Assembly (NCBI GenBank): GCA_009760855.2
Contig: WPIO01000138.1
Coordinates: 744,001 to 808,000, forward strand
Length of the DNA stretch: 64,000 nt
Direction of reading: 5' to 3'
Source: Cristatella mucedo
Lineage: Eukaryota; Bryozoa; Phylactolaemata; Cristatellidae
The notes beneath the pieces were generated by a model, which had not been told where the DNA came from, ran no database searches, and saw only the letters and a list, made by a program, of their open reading frames with translations. The position numbers and the translations under genes are program-made. This document shows, piece after piece, positions 24,797 to 36,879 of the stretch; within the stretch, counting starts at the first letter, position 1, and each line of letters opens with the position of its first letter.

Positions 24797-24912
24797 ATGT
24801 AATGTAATATAATGTATCTCCGTCAGTAACTCCACAAAATCATAAAGACCATGTGGGTGTTACGCAGGAGAGTTTTGTGTAGCGCACTCACAGCCTAAGT
24901 GGCTTTCGGTAC
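24797..24912 (-). mobile_element. Family B 3' terminus
   Basis: AATGTAATATAATG tail, then GTATCTCCGTCAGTAACTCC and the 3' UTR to GTGGCTTTCGGTAC, on the minus strand. It is absent from copy 1 (near 3540), so it was inserted after the segmental duplication. Confidence 0.9.
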
Positions 24913-25271
24913 AATCAAGTAGCCAAGTTACTTCAAGATTTGGGGTCTCACGAATAAGTGTCTTTACCGTCGCACTCTGGCGTGCCTATCCTGACTACTT
25001 CTGTCGATTTGATGCCATTTAAAAGATGCTGTAAACTTAACTGCACTGAAGGTAATTTGCCGAGCCGGTGAAGGCTGGCACAGCATGCTAATGCATGAAG
25101 ATCTTGAGGACACACTGTAACTGCGAAGAAAATGCCCGGTATGCTATGCACCGATTGGTAAAGTAAATGCAAATATACTTTGTTTCTGCTAGTTATCTAT
25201 ACCTTTAAAATTGTTACATGAAACCCCCAAAGCTTTGGTGAGTCATTAACGGCCTTATTCACTGGAAGTTA

Positions 25272-26085
25272 ATAATAATAATAATAATAATAATAGATCA
25301 CTTGATAAAGCGCCCTCAGAGAACTTAATCTCTCTCTAAGCGCTTTCCATTTGCTGCAAAGTAAAATGCAATAGAATGGTAAGTAAAATCATGCTTGAAA
25401 ATCAAACGAAATGAATAATATGGTTAGAGGTGACATGCACAGGGTCAGCATGCAAATGTGGTTAGTGGCAGCATGCACAGTGTCAGCTCGCATAAGCACA
25501 TCAAGGACGAATCACAGGGACCCACTAAATGCTGTCCTAAATAGCTGTGTTTTTAGGTTCTTTTTAAATGTGGTCAGGTCAGGGGATGTTCTGACGCAGG
25601 TCGGGAGGCAGCTCCAGGCTTTGGGAGCATATGAACTAAATGCACGGTCTCCAAGGGATTTAAGGTTTGTATGAGGAATTCCTAGACTGTTGGATTCCGA
25701 AAAGCGGGTGGTACGATGCTTGGCCTGATGGGGGAGTATATCTGACAGATAGGCTGGAGCCATAGAATAAAGGGACCTAAAAGTGAGCGACCAAACCTTG
25801 AAGTCAATCCGTTGCCTGACTGGTAGCCAGTGCAGGTCGGCGAGAAGTGGAGTAATGTGGCAACTGTGCCGCTCACGACAGACAAGCATACCTGCAGAGT
25901 TTTGCACCAGCTGCAACCGCCTGATCGCACTTGCCGGAAGGCGAGTGGGCAGTCAGATGCAGAATTCGAGACGGGATATCACGAATGCATGAACCAACTT
26001 AGACGTGGTATTTTTATCTAAGCAAACCAAATTTTAGCAACGTTATGTTGCTGAATGTAGGCTGATTTGACCGTGGAGCGTCACA
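25272..26085 (-). mobile_element. Family A L2/CR1-like, 5'-truncated copy (minus)
   Basis: Starts at left with the (AAT)n tail (25272-25297) and the 3' UTR containing AAGCGCCCTCAGAGAACTTAATC-like sequence. It then reads on the minus strand into the C-terminal RT frame (25512-25916: CHITPLLADLHWLPVRQRID and following). The frame is broken upstream, and the copy ends near 26085. Confidence 0.85.
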
Positions 26086-26089
26086 CTTT

Positions 26090-27130
26090 CCAAATAATCC
26101 TTAGTCAAAAAGCTTGCAATGCATTGCAAAAGTTAAAACACATAGAAATATGTTAGTTTCATATGCATTACAAATATTTAGACATTTTCCTTGAAAATAG
26201 AAATTCGGGTCATCTGAATAACAGTTACATCTCAACGTCGCACAGTCTACAATTGAGATAAAACCAGATATGGTATCAGTATCAGCCCTTTCTGCAGCTA
26301 ACATTTATTTTTCCGCGACTCACTGCATTTCAATCTACGTCCTTGTCCATTAAAAATTCAAATAATATTGACGATAATAAATAATTAATAATTTATTATA
26401 ATAATAATTAACTATTATTATTATTAATAATAATAATTAAATAATAATAAATTAATAATAATAATTAAAAATAGCGCCCTTACAGACGTCGATTTCTTTC
26501 AAGGCAGTAAGGATTTCATACGACAGATGCACTATCGAATGATTGTTTATAGCATGCTCAATAAACAACAAGAATAGCACGGTTCGAGGTGTCAGGAACA
26601 GGATCAGCTTACAAGTATGAATATTGGCAGCATGCACAGTTTTAGCAAGCATAAGTACCTGACAGACAAATTAGAGGGACTAATGAAATGCTGTGATAGA
26701 TAAATGTGTTTTTGGATTCTTTAGCAAGGTGGAAATATCAGATGTCGTGACTTAAGTTGGGAGTGAGTTATAATCTATGAGAGCATACCTATCCTATTTA
26801 ATGCCGGGTCTCAGGAGGATTTGAGGTTTTTACGAGGTATAGATAAACAATTATATTCATAGAACGTGGTTGTACAATGCTTACCCTTGGGGAGGAGTTG
26901 GTTGGAAAATGATGCTAGAATTATTATTGCACAAGGACGTAGATTTGAATGCAGTCAGTTGAGGTAAAAATAAACATTAGCTGCAGAAACGGCTAATGGT
27001 GATACCATGTTTGGTTTTGTCTCAATTGTAGAATGTGCAACCACCGTGTTGAGATGTAACTGCCTATTCAGATTAACCGAACTTCTATTTTCAAGGAAAA
27101 TGTCTACATATTTTTAATATAAGGTGTGTT
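26090..27130. repeat. Rearranged inverted and direct copies of the 4.57-5.23 kb segment
   Basis: 26090-26330 and 26470-26940 match 5230-4570 in reverse orientation, while 26940-27130 matches 5040-5230 directly. The two 190-240 bp ends are therefore inverted relative to each other. The middle (26345-26470) is a run of AAT/ATT repeats grown from the element's tail. No gene. Confidence 0.6.
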
Positions 27131-27149
27131 ATTAAGTGATGCCGTCGCT

Positions 27150-27771
27150 GGAAAAAGTAGATTAATCGAGTAGGGCAGTATTCTCTCACTCAGGCAGAGG
27201 CAGCGTGAGCAGTGGACAAGGTCTCTTCAAAGCACATGGTCGATGTCTACGCTTTGAAATGCTTTGCATGGCCAAATATCGAAATCATGAAATGGCAATG
27301 GCTGATACTGGCATAGTGCCAAAGCTCGTAGAAAACGTTGCTACTATTCAGAAGGGCGCAGCTCTATGAAAATTGGCTTGCCTTAAACTTGTAGCTGCTT
27401 GTTTACGCCTCTGTGGCGTAGCGATCATAACCACTAATCTTGAACTCTCAAGCATGCTCTGTTTGCAGTCCAAGCTTGTCTTGCTCTTTCTGCTGGTGCT
27501 TTCACACTAACCTCCGCCTGCCCACCTACTGAGTCTGACGAATCTGTCAACTATTTCGGAGGCGTTTTCATTGCCACCGCCAGCATTTTTCTAAGCTATT
27601 TAAACTTTTACTGAATAGGCGCTTTTCGCCAGCTCCAGCAACATTGCATCATACTTACAATACTGTGAAAATTAGCTCGTCTGCTATTATCCTATGATTT
27701 TACGTTGTGAGTGTAAAAGGCTTCTAGCGGCGTATGGGCAGGAGTGTGCTAATTGATTAAAACCTGATAAT

Positions 27772-27854
<83 letters not shown>

Positions 27855-27880
27855 GAGAGAGACAGAGAGAGACCAATGTA
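27150..27880. repeat. Inverted copy of 22.84-23.53 kb
   Basis: Reading 27165-27770 backwards reproduces 23530-22920 closely (for example GCAGAGGCAGCGTGAGCAG at 27196 against CTGCTCACGCTGCCTCTGC). The inverted segment ends exactly at the GA/TC microsatellite. Confidence 0.85.
27775..27873. repeat. (GA)n microsatellite
   Basis: About 45 AG units, the reverse complement of the TC repeats at 1626 and 22838. It marks the junction between the inverted segment (left) and a direct copy of the 6.8-7.3 kb sequence (right). Confidence 0.95.
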
Positions 27881-28358
27881 GTCAGGTCAGGAGTCCACGG
27901 AGAGGGGCGTTTTTCATTAAGCTGTGCAAAAATTTCCATAAGCCAGACACTCTCAAAACTGATTTCTTCACGTGTACTGTTTCTAAATATTTCTTTATAT
28001 TTCCTAATATTTACTAAGGATCTGCTCTTCGAACGATGAATAAACAATGAAAAACATTATGTACACACTTACTCAAAAGCGAAGTGAAATTCGCATTCAA
28101 TGAAGAATATGCTCTGGCACAAAACATGCTGGTCAAGCAGTAGGTCGACTGTGAAATCAAAGTCAATGAAGGTAGAACTTCCCTGCCATTACATATAACA
28201 GTGAGTCAAGTCCAGTTATTTAATTAATAAAATTTTCAAAAAAGTAATGAATGCCAAAATAATCAATTATGGAACAGGAATAGAATATGTAGGGAAACTT
28301 TTCTACTTTGGGTTATCATTTTGGATAGATCATGCTGATCCTATGAAAGGCAGCGTAC

Positions 28359-28695
28359 GCATTTAAAAAGCTTGTTGTCTAGGCTCACTGGATAAACTCT
28401 AAAGAGACTTTAGAGTATAGCAAAGTGGCATTAAACTTTAAACTTTAAATATTATACTCTTAAGCCAAGATGGGTACAAAGCTCCAGATTCGCAGCAAGA
28501 CCGCCAGCTTCAACTCATGGCACAGGCAATGTGTCATTGTGTTGTAAAGTATTCTGTACCAAGTAAATGTAACACGTCAGGCTTTCACGTGCCGATTTTA
28601 TTTTAATTGTAGGCTAATTAAAACTTACATAAGGACATCACTAGGTTAAACAGGAGCACAGCGAGAATAGCAATAGCGAGATACGTCTTTTTCAC
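28359..28695 (-). pseudogene. Remnant of a secreted-peptide gene (signal exon plus decayed pro exon)
   Basis: 28629-28695 codes a strong hydrophobic stretch, KKTYLAIAILAVLLFNLVMS, followed by a donor GTAAGT. LLFNLVMS aligns with LLFHAVLS of locus 1, but the expected ATG is GTG and the exon is 67 nt instead of 60. About 200 bp downstream, 28359-28422 resembles the pro exon: it ends SLDNKLFK next to a GTACGC donor-like site. No mature exon with the EYxxxKR motif was found. Probably dead. A functional gene with an upstream in-frame start exon cannot be fully excluded. Confidence 0.5.
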
Positions 28696-28779
28696 CAGTA
28701 AAAGTGGGACGACGCCTTACGAAAATTTTATTTTTACATCCTGAAGAAATTAACTTGGAGATCAGTTTCTTTTTTCAAA

Positions 28780-30275
28780 TGTATTGCATTTTTATTATAG
28801 TTGTATAGGCATTAGAGCTAATCCATCCACAGAGTCAGCATTGCTTCGGGTATACAATGAACTACTTAGGAATGCAGACATGGGTACAGTGTCTCTGCTT
28901 GTTTTGCTTGATCTTTTGGCAGCTTTTGATACGATCGATCAAAAAGTTCTTCCATAGCGCCTCTCATCTCGCCTGGGCATCACTGGCACTGCTCTGCAGT
29001 GGTTCAGGTCCAATCTCAGTGGGAGAATCCAGAGTATTGACGTGAATAGACAAAGATCATCTGAAGTACCTCTGAAATATGGAGTACCTCAGTGCTCAGT
29101 GCTAGGTCCGCTTCTTTTCACGGTTTATTCTCTGCCTCTTGCTGATGTGATTGCCAAGCACAATCTAGGCTTTCACTTCTATGTGGATGACACTCTGTTG
29201 TACCTTTGCTTTGATTCCTCCCAGCCTTCGAGCACCTCAAATTCTCTAAACTCACTAGCAGCATGCATTTATAACATCCACACATGGATGGCAGCAAATT
29301 TTCTAAAACTTAACGATGATAAAACTAACTTACTAGTTATGGGCAAACCCAGTGTGATCCAGAAATTGGAAAGGCTGACTCTCAAAATTGGCTCTGCCAG
29401 CATATCTCCAGTTGAATCAGCTCGAAATCTAGCTGTCATATTCCAAAGCGACCTCTCGTTAGACGACCATATCGGCTCTACAGTCAAATCCCCCTATTTT
29501 CAGCTTCATAACATTGCTAAAATTCGGGCTGGTTTATATAAAGATACCACGTCCAAGTTGGTCCATGCATTCGTGACATCCCGTCTCGACTTCTGCATCT
29601 CACTGCTTACTGGCCTACCGGCATGTGCGATCAGGCGATTGCAGCTGGTGCAAAACTCTGCAGCTAGGCTTGTCTGTCGTGAGCATCACAGTTGCCACAT
29701 TACTCCACTTCTCGCTGACCTGCACTGGCTACCAGTCAAGCAACGGATTGACTTCAAGGTTTTGTCGCTCACTTTTAGGTCCCTTCATTCTATGGCTCCA
29801 TCCTATCAGATATACTACCCCATCAGACCAAGCATCGTACCACCTGCTTTTCGGAATCCAACAGTCTAGAAATACCTAGTACAAACCTTAAATCCTTTGG
29901 AGACCGTGCATTTAGTTCATATGCTCCCAAAGCCTGGAACTGCCTCCCGACCTGCGTCAGAACATCCCCTGGCCTGACCACATTTAAAAGGAACCTAAAA
30001 ACACCTATTTAGGACAGCATTTAGTGGGTCCCTGTGATTTGTCCTTGATGTGCTTATGCGTGCTGACACTGTGCATGCCGCCACTAACCAAATTTGCATG
30101 ATGACCCTGTGCATGTCACCCCTAACCATATTATTCATTTCGTTCGATTATCAAGCATGATTTTAATTACCATTCAATTGCATTTCACTTTACAGCAAAT
30201 GTGAAGCGCCTAGATAGAGATTAAGTTCTCTGAGGGCGCCTTATCAAGTGCAATATTTATATTATTATTATTGTT
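28780..30275 (+). pseudogene. Family A L2/CR1-like reverse transcriptase, 5'-truncated
   Basis: RT-coding sequence of an L2/CR1-like non-LTR element. The RT block reads from NPSTESALLRV (about 28820) through LLAAFDTIDQKV (28920) to VPQCSVLGPLLF (29085) and the catalytic FYVDDT (29185). NFLKLNDDKTNLLVMG follows at about 29300 and LADLHWLPVKQRID at about 29720. The usual PQGSVLGP has Cys for Gly. A stop at about 28956 and another after NPTV (29867) interrupt the frame, and the endonuclease domain is absent. The 3' UTR has the AAGCGCCTAGATAGAG block and an ATATTATTATTATTG tail (about 30250-30275). It is the longest family A copy in the window. Confidence 0.9.
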
Positions 30276-31690
30276 ATCAATTTCTTTAGTGTCAGAAGCG
30301 GTTTGTGATGACAAGTACACATGTAAAAATAAGTTTATCGAGCACGAACGTTACACTGACATGGCACACATTATTGCCAAGAACGTTATTTGTTCGCACT
30401 AAGCAACGCTAGCAGTTTGTAACGTTACAGCAAGCTCGGTTGAACTGATGTTTATAGTATTTCTAGCTGTCCTACTAGCTCACACCAGCGTTTGTATCAC
30501 CATAGCACATTGTTGCTCCTGGACCCATGCCTATGAAAGGTTTCTGGATACTTCTTTTTTCGAAGGCTTACCGAAAGTTTCCAGTGGCTAGTGCTTACTG
30601 TTCGGTTGGATACGATGCAGGAGCAGATGATAAGAACCTAGTCTGTTGAGTTTTATGAAGCGTGGAATGTGCTGGTTGCATGCGAAAACACTCCATCGCA
30701 ATGGGTAATCGGTTAGTCAAGTTATTGGAACGTAACTGTTTCCTAAGTAATTTAAGATGCTTGATAAAATGGTACGTGTATCTCGGGGGCTTTGCTTAAT
30801 TTGGTCTAGTATCTATTTTACGTCTTTTTGTTTTCAAAACCCAAAAATATTTATTATTTGACAAAGGAATTCCCTTTCGTTTTTCCTGAGCCACATAGCC
30901 TAGCTTCAGCCACGTGTAAGCGTGCAAAAAAGGTCGTTCAAGTAAAACGACGAGAATCGGACGGCTTTGTATGTTAAGAATATTTCCCTGTCGTCCTGTT
31001 CACTGGTTGAAGTCGTGCCAAACTGCGTACCTGGCCAGGTTTTGCCAAACTAAAAATTACGGATTATCAATAACTGCAATGACGACTTTTTTCAAGTTTC
31101 TTATTACGAAATTCGCTATCCAATATGAAGCCAATAGTTTTTAAGGTTCAGGAAAACCAAAAAACGTTATCAACGAATGAAATTTCCGAAATGCGCTGCT
31201 CACTTAAAAGTGTGTTTACGACGTGGTTTAATCCTGGTGTATTCGTCGACTACCCGCAATCTTCACTTATAAAAAGATTATTGCTAACCATCTTGATAAC
31301 TTTTCTGCATAAGAACAGTTGGGAGTGGCCATATGCTAAAATAGGTTAAGGCTAAATTGTCTTGAGAAGAGCTGTAGTGAAGATCTAAAATCGTGTCATT
31401 TGTGATATAAGCTAATGAAGATACAGTTATAGATTTAGTCCGATACTACTCTTTCTTGTATCACTTGTTGTGATACTTTAAAACCATGAAACGGCTTTCC
31501 AACTTGATATTTCAGGGTGACGCTACGTGTTTTTTGGTATCATTCAAATGCGGTTCACCTTTATGCATATCATTGCAAGATGATTCTTTTTTAGTCCTAG
31601 CCTGACACGTGATTTTTAATTTTTTGGAAATGGTTGGAGATTACCGACGATCGGACAAACTTTATAGTTATGAGCTAGCCCGGAAAGCAA
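30276..31690. other. No recognised feature
   Basis: Unique AT-rich sequence. The 31125-31349 frame (74 codons) has no motif or signal peptide and is probably chance. Confidence 0.4.
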
Positions 31691-32750
31691 CGAACCAAAA
31701 ATATGTCAATTTTCACGCACGATCCCATGTTTGGTCCACAGTTGTATTTGTCATTAAAGCCGTCGGAATCTGCTGCAGCAACTGAGAAACTGAATGCTTG
31801 CTTTGCTGATACTGAATCATGGATATCGAAAACTTCCTGAAATTAAATGGTGATAAAACCGAAGTGCTCCTCATGGAACACCATACGCTTATGGCTGGAT
31901 TTAAATGCTATGCTCTTCCAATAGGTGATGCTGTTGTGCGGCCATCACCACGTGCTCTAACTTTAGATGTTTTAGATTGCTGCCTCAGTTTTGAAAGCTT
32001 CACTTAGAAGACTGCTTCTAAAGCTAGCTATCACTTCCGATCCCTAACCAAGATTATGGACTGTCTCCCACAGTGGGTTGTAAAAAAATTGACTAGATCT
32101 TTAGTTCCGTCTCGGCTTGATTACTGTAATTCCCTTTTAGCTGGGCTACCAAAGAACGCTATTAGGCCAGTACAGATGACCATGAATATGGCTAGTCTTC
32201 AAGTCCCAGAGGTTTGAGCGAGTGGCTCCTTTGCTAAAAGAGCTATGGATGGATGCTGGTTAGCAACGAATACAGAGCAAAGCTCTTAAGCTGACCCACT
32301 AGGCCCGCCAAGGCTTGGCTCATTCGTACCTAGCTGATCTGTTGCATCAATGTCAGCCTGTTCGCGCCCTCAGTTCCTGTGTGGATAATAAATTAGCTGC
32401 TCCATTCCTTTACTTAAAGACCGTTGGCAAAAGAAGATTTAGCTCTGCAGGTCCTACACTGTGGAACTCGCCTCCACAATTCTTATGCACCGATAACTAC
32501 TCTCCTACTGCCGACTACGGCTCACCCTTTGCAGGGGTTCTGAGCTGCTACTTCCAAGCTACTCACTACCTCAACTGCTTTCCTGAATCTGCTATGCTTC
32601 CCAAATTTCTCTTTGTTCCGTGAGACGAAGTCTGTTGGCTACCGAATGCGTACCGAAAGCCACTTAGGCTGTGAGTGAGCTATACACAACTCTCCTGTGT
32701 AACACCCACATGGTCTGAATTTGAGGAGTTACAGACGGTGATAGATTTAA
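31691..32750 (+). mobile_element. Family B L2/CR1-like, truncated and frameshifted
   Basis: Starts just before LKPSESAAATEKLNA (about 31755), directly after the position of the YADD motif in the 63-kb copy. It includes ENFLKLNGDKTEVLL (31830) and the C-terminal LADLLHQCQPVRALSSC (32325 on), then the 3' UTR to about 32745. Multiple frameshifts and stops, no catalytic motif. Confidence 0.85.
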
Positions 32751-33342
32751 TGAAATTTCGCTTCTACAGCCACATCTGGGCAGTTTGAAGAAAATAAGCG
32801 ACAGTCTGAGGCGAACCTGCGTCGCTATTATTTAAAACTGGGAATCTGTTAACAGTTTGGCCAGGTGAAAAACGTGAATACTAAATGAACATGTTCCTAA
32901 GAGTGTGAATTTTTCTGTGGCTTGAAGCCCGACCCTTTAGAATTGTTGACTGATGCAAATCCTGTATAGCAACTTGCTTACAGCCGGAGTATCACCGAAT
33001 CTATCATTGACAGTGTATTACCATAATGCATCAAATAGGCTTTAAAATTTGTCTAAGGCCTACAGATTTCTTCAAAAGCTTCCAGTTCAAAGTTTATTTT
33101 ATGAGCTCGCCTATCCTCTTCCTCTTAGGCTGTTAACTTTCATGTGTCCACTTTGATGCCCTCATTCCATTGATTGAGACTTAAGAAATCCACCGTAAGG
33201 TGCCTGTCCTCAAGCGTTCATCTGTGCTATCTTTGTTGACTGTTCCAGAAGAATTTCTTCCAATTCTTTGCTTGTAAAAGCTGCCCATGCAAATATATTT
33301 ATTACATGACATTAGAGTGAAGTCGTGCTCCATCTGCTATGT

Positions 33343-33405
33343 GAGTACAAGAATAAATTGTTGGTGTCGGTTCTGTGCAGGCGTTCTTTGTGCCAGGCGA
33401 ATCAA
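33343..33405 (+). repeat. Truncated 5' LTR remnant
   Basis: Matches 37285-37345. Sequence to its left shows no similarity to the rest of the right-hand LTR, so the insertion or a later deletion removed the 5' portion. Confidence 0.6.
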
Positions 33406-33704
33406 ACCACAAGCTATTTCGCCTAATAGAGTTGATGGCATCAATGGTTATGCTAGGCAAAATTGCAGCTTATGACGCCAAAACGGACTTCATCGAGTGC
33501 ATACTTCTACTTGACTCCGTGGCCAAGACGAACAAGTTTAAAGATGATGATCTTGCCGCACTCATGCCCTTGTATTTAACCGGTGGAGCTTTTGCCGTCT
33601 ATGAAGGGCTGGTGGACAGTGATAAAAGTGACTATACGAAGGTGAAACGCGTACTCAGTGCTGCGTTTTTACCCGATTGCTTCCGGGCGTACGACGAGTC
33701 TTAG
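33375..33704 (+). pseudogene. Gag remnant of the Gypsy element
   Basis: 109 open codons. Motifs such as DFIECILLLDSVAKTNKFKD and LMPLYLTGGAFAVYEGL resemble the capsid region of Gypsy-type Gag (helical, 'LL.G.A...' pattern). The frame then shifts. A degenerate CCHC knuckle at 34081-34122 (CWIWGDPNHRAAGC) has Trp in place of the second Cys. Confidence 0.6.
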
Positions 33705-34203
33705 AGCAGAAAACTTCGTGAGGGTGAGTCGCCAGACGTCTACTTACCCGACCTTGTTCGCATGGCGTCCATTGACTTTGCTGCTCAAGTGGGGGGGGGG
33801 CACCTGTTTATCCCCGGAGTCTTTGCTGAAGTGGGCATTTGTGTCGGACCTACCCGATGACGTAAAGCGGCAACATCGAGCAGCGTGCTCGCTTATCATA
33901 GCTGATTTGCCCGTGTTGGTTGAAATGTCGAGGAACTTTGTCTCGTCAAGTGAAGGATGTCTCGCCGGCCGTTTTGAGGATCGAAGTACTCAGACCTGTG
34001 GCGTCGTGGTGCATTCTTGGCCGGACTCTCAAAGGCGGTACATCAACCAGCCTTTTCACAGCGGGCCGCACACGCGACTTTGCTGGATTTGGGGTGATCC
34101 GAATCATCGAGCTGCTGGGTGTGGTAAAAAAGTCGGCGATCAAAAAAACGACTAGGGGAGCCACCAACACCTGCACCAGCGTGTTCCCTTTGACCTCGGC
34201 GCG

Positions 34204-34497
34204 ACTGCCCTCCATTGACGTGATGTTGAATGACCAGCTCGCGCCAGAACTTGTTGACACTGGCTGCTCCCGCACGGTGCTTGCAGCAGTGCTGGCCTAC
34301 TTTCGTGATCTGCAGCCTGCGAGGGAGGGTATCTTGATGATTAACTTTGACCACACTCTCTGTACCTCTACGTGTAGGTACAGTATGTTAATTAAAGGAG
34401 TAGCCTTGGAGGTTCATTGTTTGTTAGCCGATATATGTGCTGGCTGGGACATCATCCTTGGAATGGATGTCATAAGAGCACTTGGCGGGTCCCTGTA
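34204..34497 (+). pseudogene. Retropepsin-like protease remnant
   Basis: Contains LVDTGCSRTVL, the DTG active-site motif of retroviral-type aspartic proteases, and about 65 residues on DIILGMDVIRALGG, the flap-distal I-L-G-x-D-x-[IL] motif. The frame stops at 34497 and does not connect to the RT. Confidence 0.75.
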
Positions 34498-35039
34498 GGG
34501 CATGGCGGTGAAGGCCAAGTTGACTTCGTTAATGAGGCTCCAGTGACCCGATGCATTCGTGGCGAAAAAACAGTGTAACCTGCCCTCGCTCTCCCCCGGC
34601 CACCGACGTCTCGCTCGTTGCAAAGGTCGGAAATTCGAGCGAGCTTACAGTCTCCGACCAAGATTTTGCTGCCGTATTCCACGATGGTGCGTGGCACGTG
34701 CTCTGGAACTGGAAAGAAGGCGGACAGGCCCCCTTGCTGCAGAACCGCGTGTCCTCATATAGGATCTCGGCTGAGGTAGAAGCAGAATATGAATGGGAAG
34801 TAGAGGACTGAATTAAGTGTGGTTGGCTTCAACCTTTTCACAGGGAGTGCGGCTGGCTGATTTCCTTGATGGTGGTGGTCCAAAGTAGCAAAGGGTAAGT
34901 GAGGCCTGTCCCCGACTATTGCTAGCTCAACCAGTTCATGTCGAGCCACACGGCTGAAGGGGACGTGTGCAGTAATAAACTTCGTGCATGGCGGCGAATG
35001 GGACGAACATTAAGCCTCGTGGACCAGCTTAGGGCCTAT

Positions 35040-35830
35040 TTGCAAATTCACGTTGACCCATAATTGTGAAAGTACCAGGTGGCTGAATTTCATGGCCGTC
35101 AATATTGCCTGACTCACCTGGGTTTCGGCCTTAACGTTGCACCGAAAATAATGAATGTCATCTTAAATAAAAGGTTGTCCATGGAGGAGCGAGCCAGATT
35201 CGGCACAGATTTGGATGTTGACGATATTTTGGCGAACAATGATATCGTCTCAAACGAGCGTGAGATGTAGCTTCTCCGCGAGTACGGACTTAAAGCAAAA
35301 CCGCCTGAAAAGTTCGAGGGTGGTCGTGTCCTAGGCCTCCGCATTGACAGTAAACACAAATACCTCGTATGGCGCCGAGATTATGCCATAGGGTCTGCAA
35401 TCTCGTCAGTGGAAAATTGTGGTGCGATGCGAGCAGCATCACTAGTGGAACGTACCTTGAGATTGATGGTAAAGTGGTTGAGGATGCCTCGTGGCTTCGA
35501 AAGCTATATGCCGAAAAGCCGGCGATACCTTGCATACCAACACGACCGAGCTAGAAGCCGTCATCAAAGGCCCTAACATCGCTATTACGTGGGGACTTCA
35601 GTAAATCCTAATTGCGACTGATTCGACTTCGGTGTTCGGTTGGCTAAAGTCATTGATCAATGGGGATAAACCCGTGAGGACGCTTGGCATGGGAGTGGCG
35701 ATAATTTGACAGTTGGGCTTACTCTGAGATATTGTAACGGAGTGCAATCTGGAGACGACTGTAAGCCTAGGAGGGTCGCCAGAGAACAAAGCGGACCAGC
35801 TGACGCGAGTACTGCAAAGGTAGTTGAAGC
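35040..35830 (+). pseudogene. RT and RNase H remnant of the Gypsy element
   Basis: FHGRQYCLTHLGFGLNVAPKIM (35090) and LDVDDILANNDIV (35212, the [YF]xDD catalytic block with Asp before Val) identify the palm domain. VLGLRID follows at 35329. After further frameshifts, LEAVIKGLNIAITWG and ATDSTSVFGWLKS (35550-35655) look like RNase H. Stop codons lie at 35268, 35601 and elsewhere. Confidence 0.7.
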
Positions 35831-35879
35831 TCACGACTTGCCGTACCCATGCCATCGCTCCTGTGGTCAGTTTGGCGCT

Positions 35880-36600
35880 CCCAATATCGACCTCAAGCAA
35901 TTCCAAAATCTGCACCGCATAGGCGTCGATAGGACGCATTACCTAGCGAGGCTACTTCACCCTAATACGAACATCCACAGAACCGATGTAGAACTAGTTG
36001 TTCAATCCTGTCTTCGCTGCAGATCAGTGGATATGTCGCCGATTTCATGGCAGCGAGGCAGTCTTTAAGTCACCGAACCCTGGTCTCGTCTTGCAATCGA
36101 CGTCACACAATACTGCAACGAGAAATATGTGAAGCTGGTGGATTGTGGGCTTAGCAGATTTACGCTGTGATGGCACATTCCTAGCAAAGATGTGTACCTT
36201 ATCACCAGAGTGCTGGAGAAAATATTTTGAGAGAGAGGCCCACCCACACAGCTTCTGATGGACAAAAGTGCCTCGTTCGGATCTGAGGCAGTTCGGTGTC
36301 GCTGCAAACGCTGGGGCGTTGAGACCATCTACCAATGTGCTTACCGATCTGAAGGCAGCAGCATAGTTGAATTCATGCATCGGACTATCAAGGGCATGGC
36401 AGCTCGCACCGGTAGAGGAGTACTAGATTTGGTGTACTGGTACAATTCCACGCTGACTGAGGGGATAAAGGGTGAAACCGTGCCTCACAGGCGGTTATTT
36501 ACGTATGAATGGCGGTGCCCACTCCAGCCAAAGAAGGGACAGCACTGCAACACCCAATCTCGCATTAACTACACAGCCGGATAAAGGGTTTTTGTGAAAC
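35880..36600 (+). pseudogene. Integrase remnant of the Gypsy element
   Basis: A zinc-binding segment ends in SCLRCRS (36010). AIDVTQYCNEKYVKLVD (36095) carries the first catalytic Asp, and SASFGSEAVR with VEFMHRTIKGMAARTG (36265-36415) the later DDE region. YWYNSTL follows. The frame is broken in at least four places. Confidence 0.75.
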
Positions 36601-36879
36601 CAGCCGATGAGCAGTGTACCTCAGAATGGGCGAAATAGATTTGAAAACTCGAGGACTCACTGTCTTGGTGTCGAGGTGACCGTAATCCGAAGACAAGTGT
36701 TGGACGTGGGGCTAGTTCCGGACACTAAGCTAGTATTACGAGCTCAGCTGCCAGCACTCTCCCAGATGAGAGACGAAGATGATGAGTATGACTGGACAGA
36801 GGAAAGGGGTGGCCACCAACTTCGCCTGCAGTCGGAACTGCAGCGCCCGAATCGGTTCTCTGACCACGTTGTGGACTGA

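Larger units (their letters stand above)
21745..25265. repeat. Segmental duplication, copy 2 of 1-3900
   Basis: Direct copy of 1-3900. Differences include loss of the interval equivalent to about 995-1535 (signal exon, TATA box and CA repeat of the peptide gene), expansion of the TC repeat at 22838, and insertion of a family B 3' end at 24797. Confidence 0.85.

Noticed and set aside
26345-26470. Possible AT-rich origin or scaffold-attachment site
   Set aside because: It is explained by AAT/ATT repeat growth from an L2/CR1 tail. No independent evidence.
27757-28047. 96-codon minus frame with a long Ser-Leu repeat
   Set aside because: It is the translation of the (GA)n microsatellite, with no conservation outside the repeat.
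33946-34354. Minus-strand frames of about 100 codons in the Gypsy relic
   Set aside because: Antisense of the Gag knuckle and protease region, no motifs of their own.
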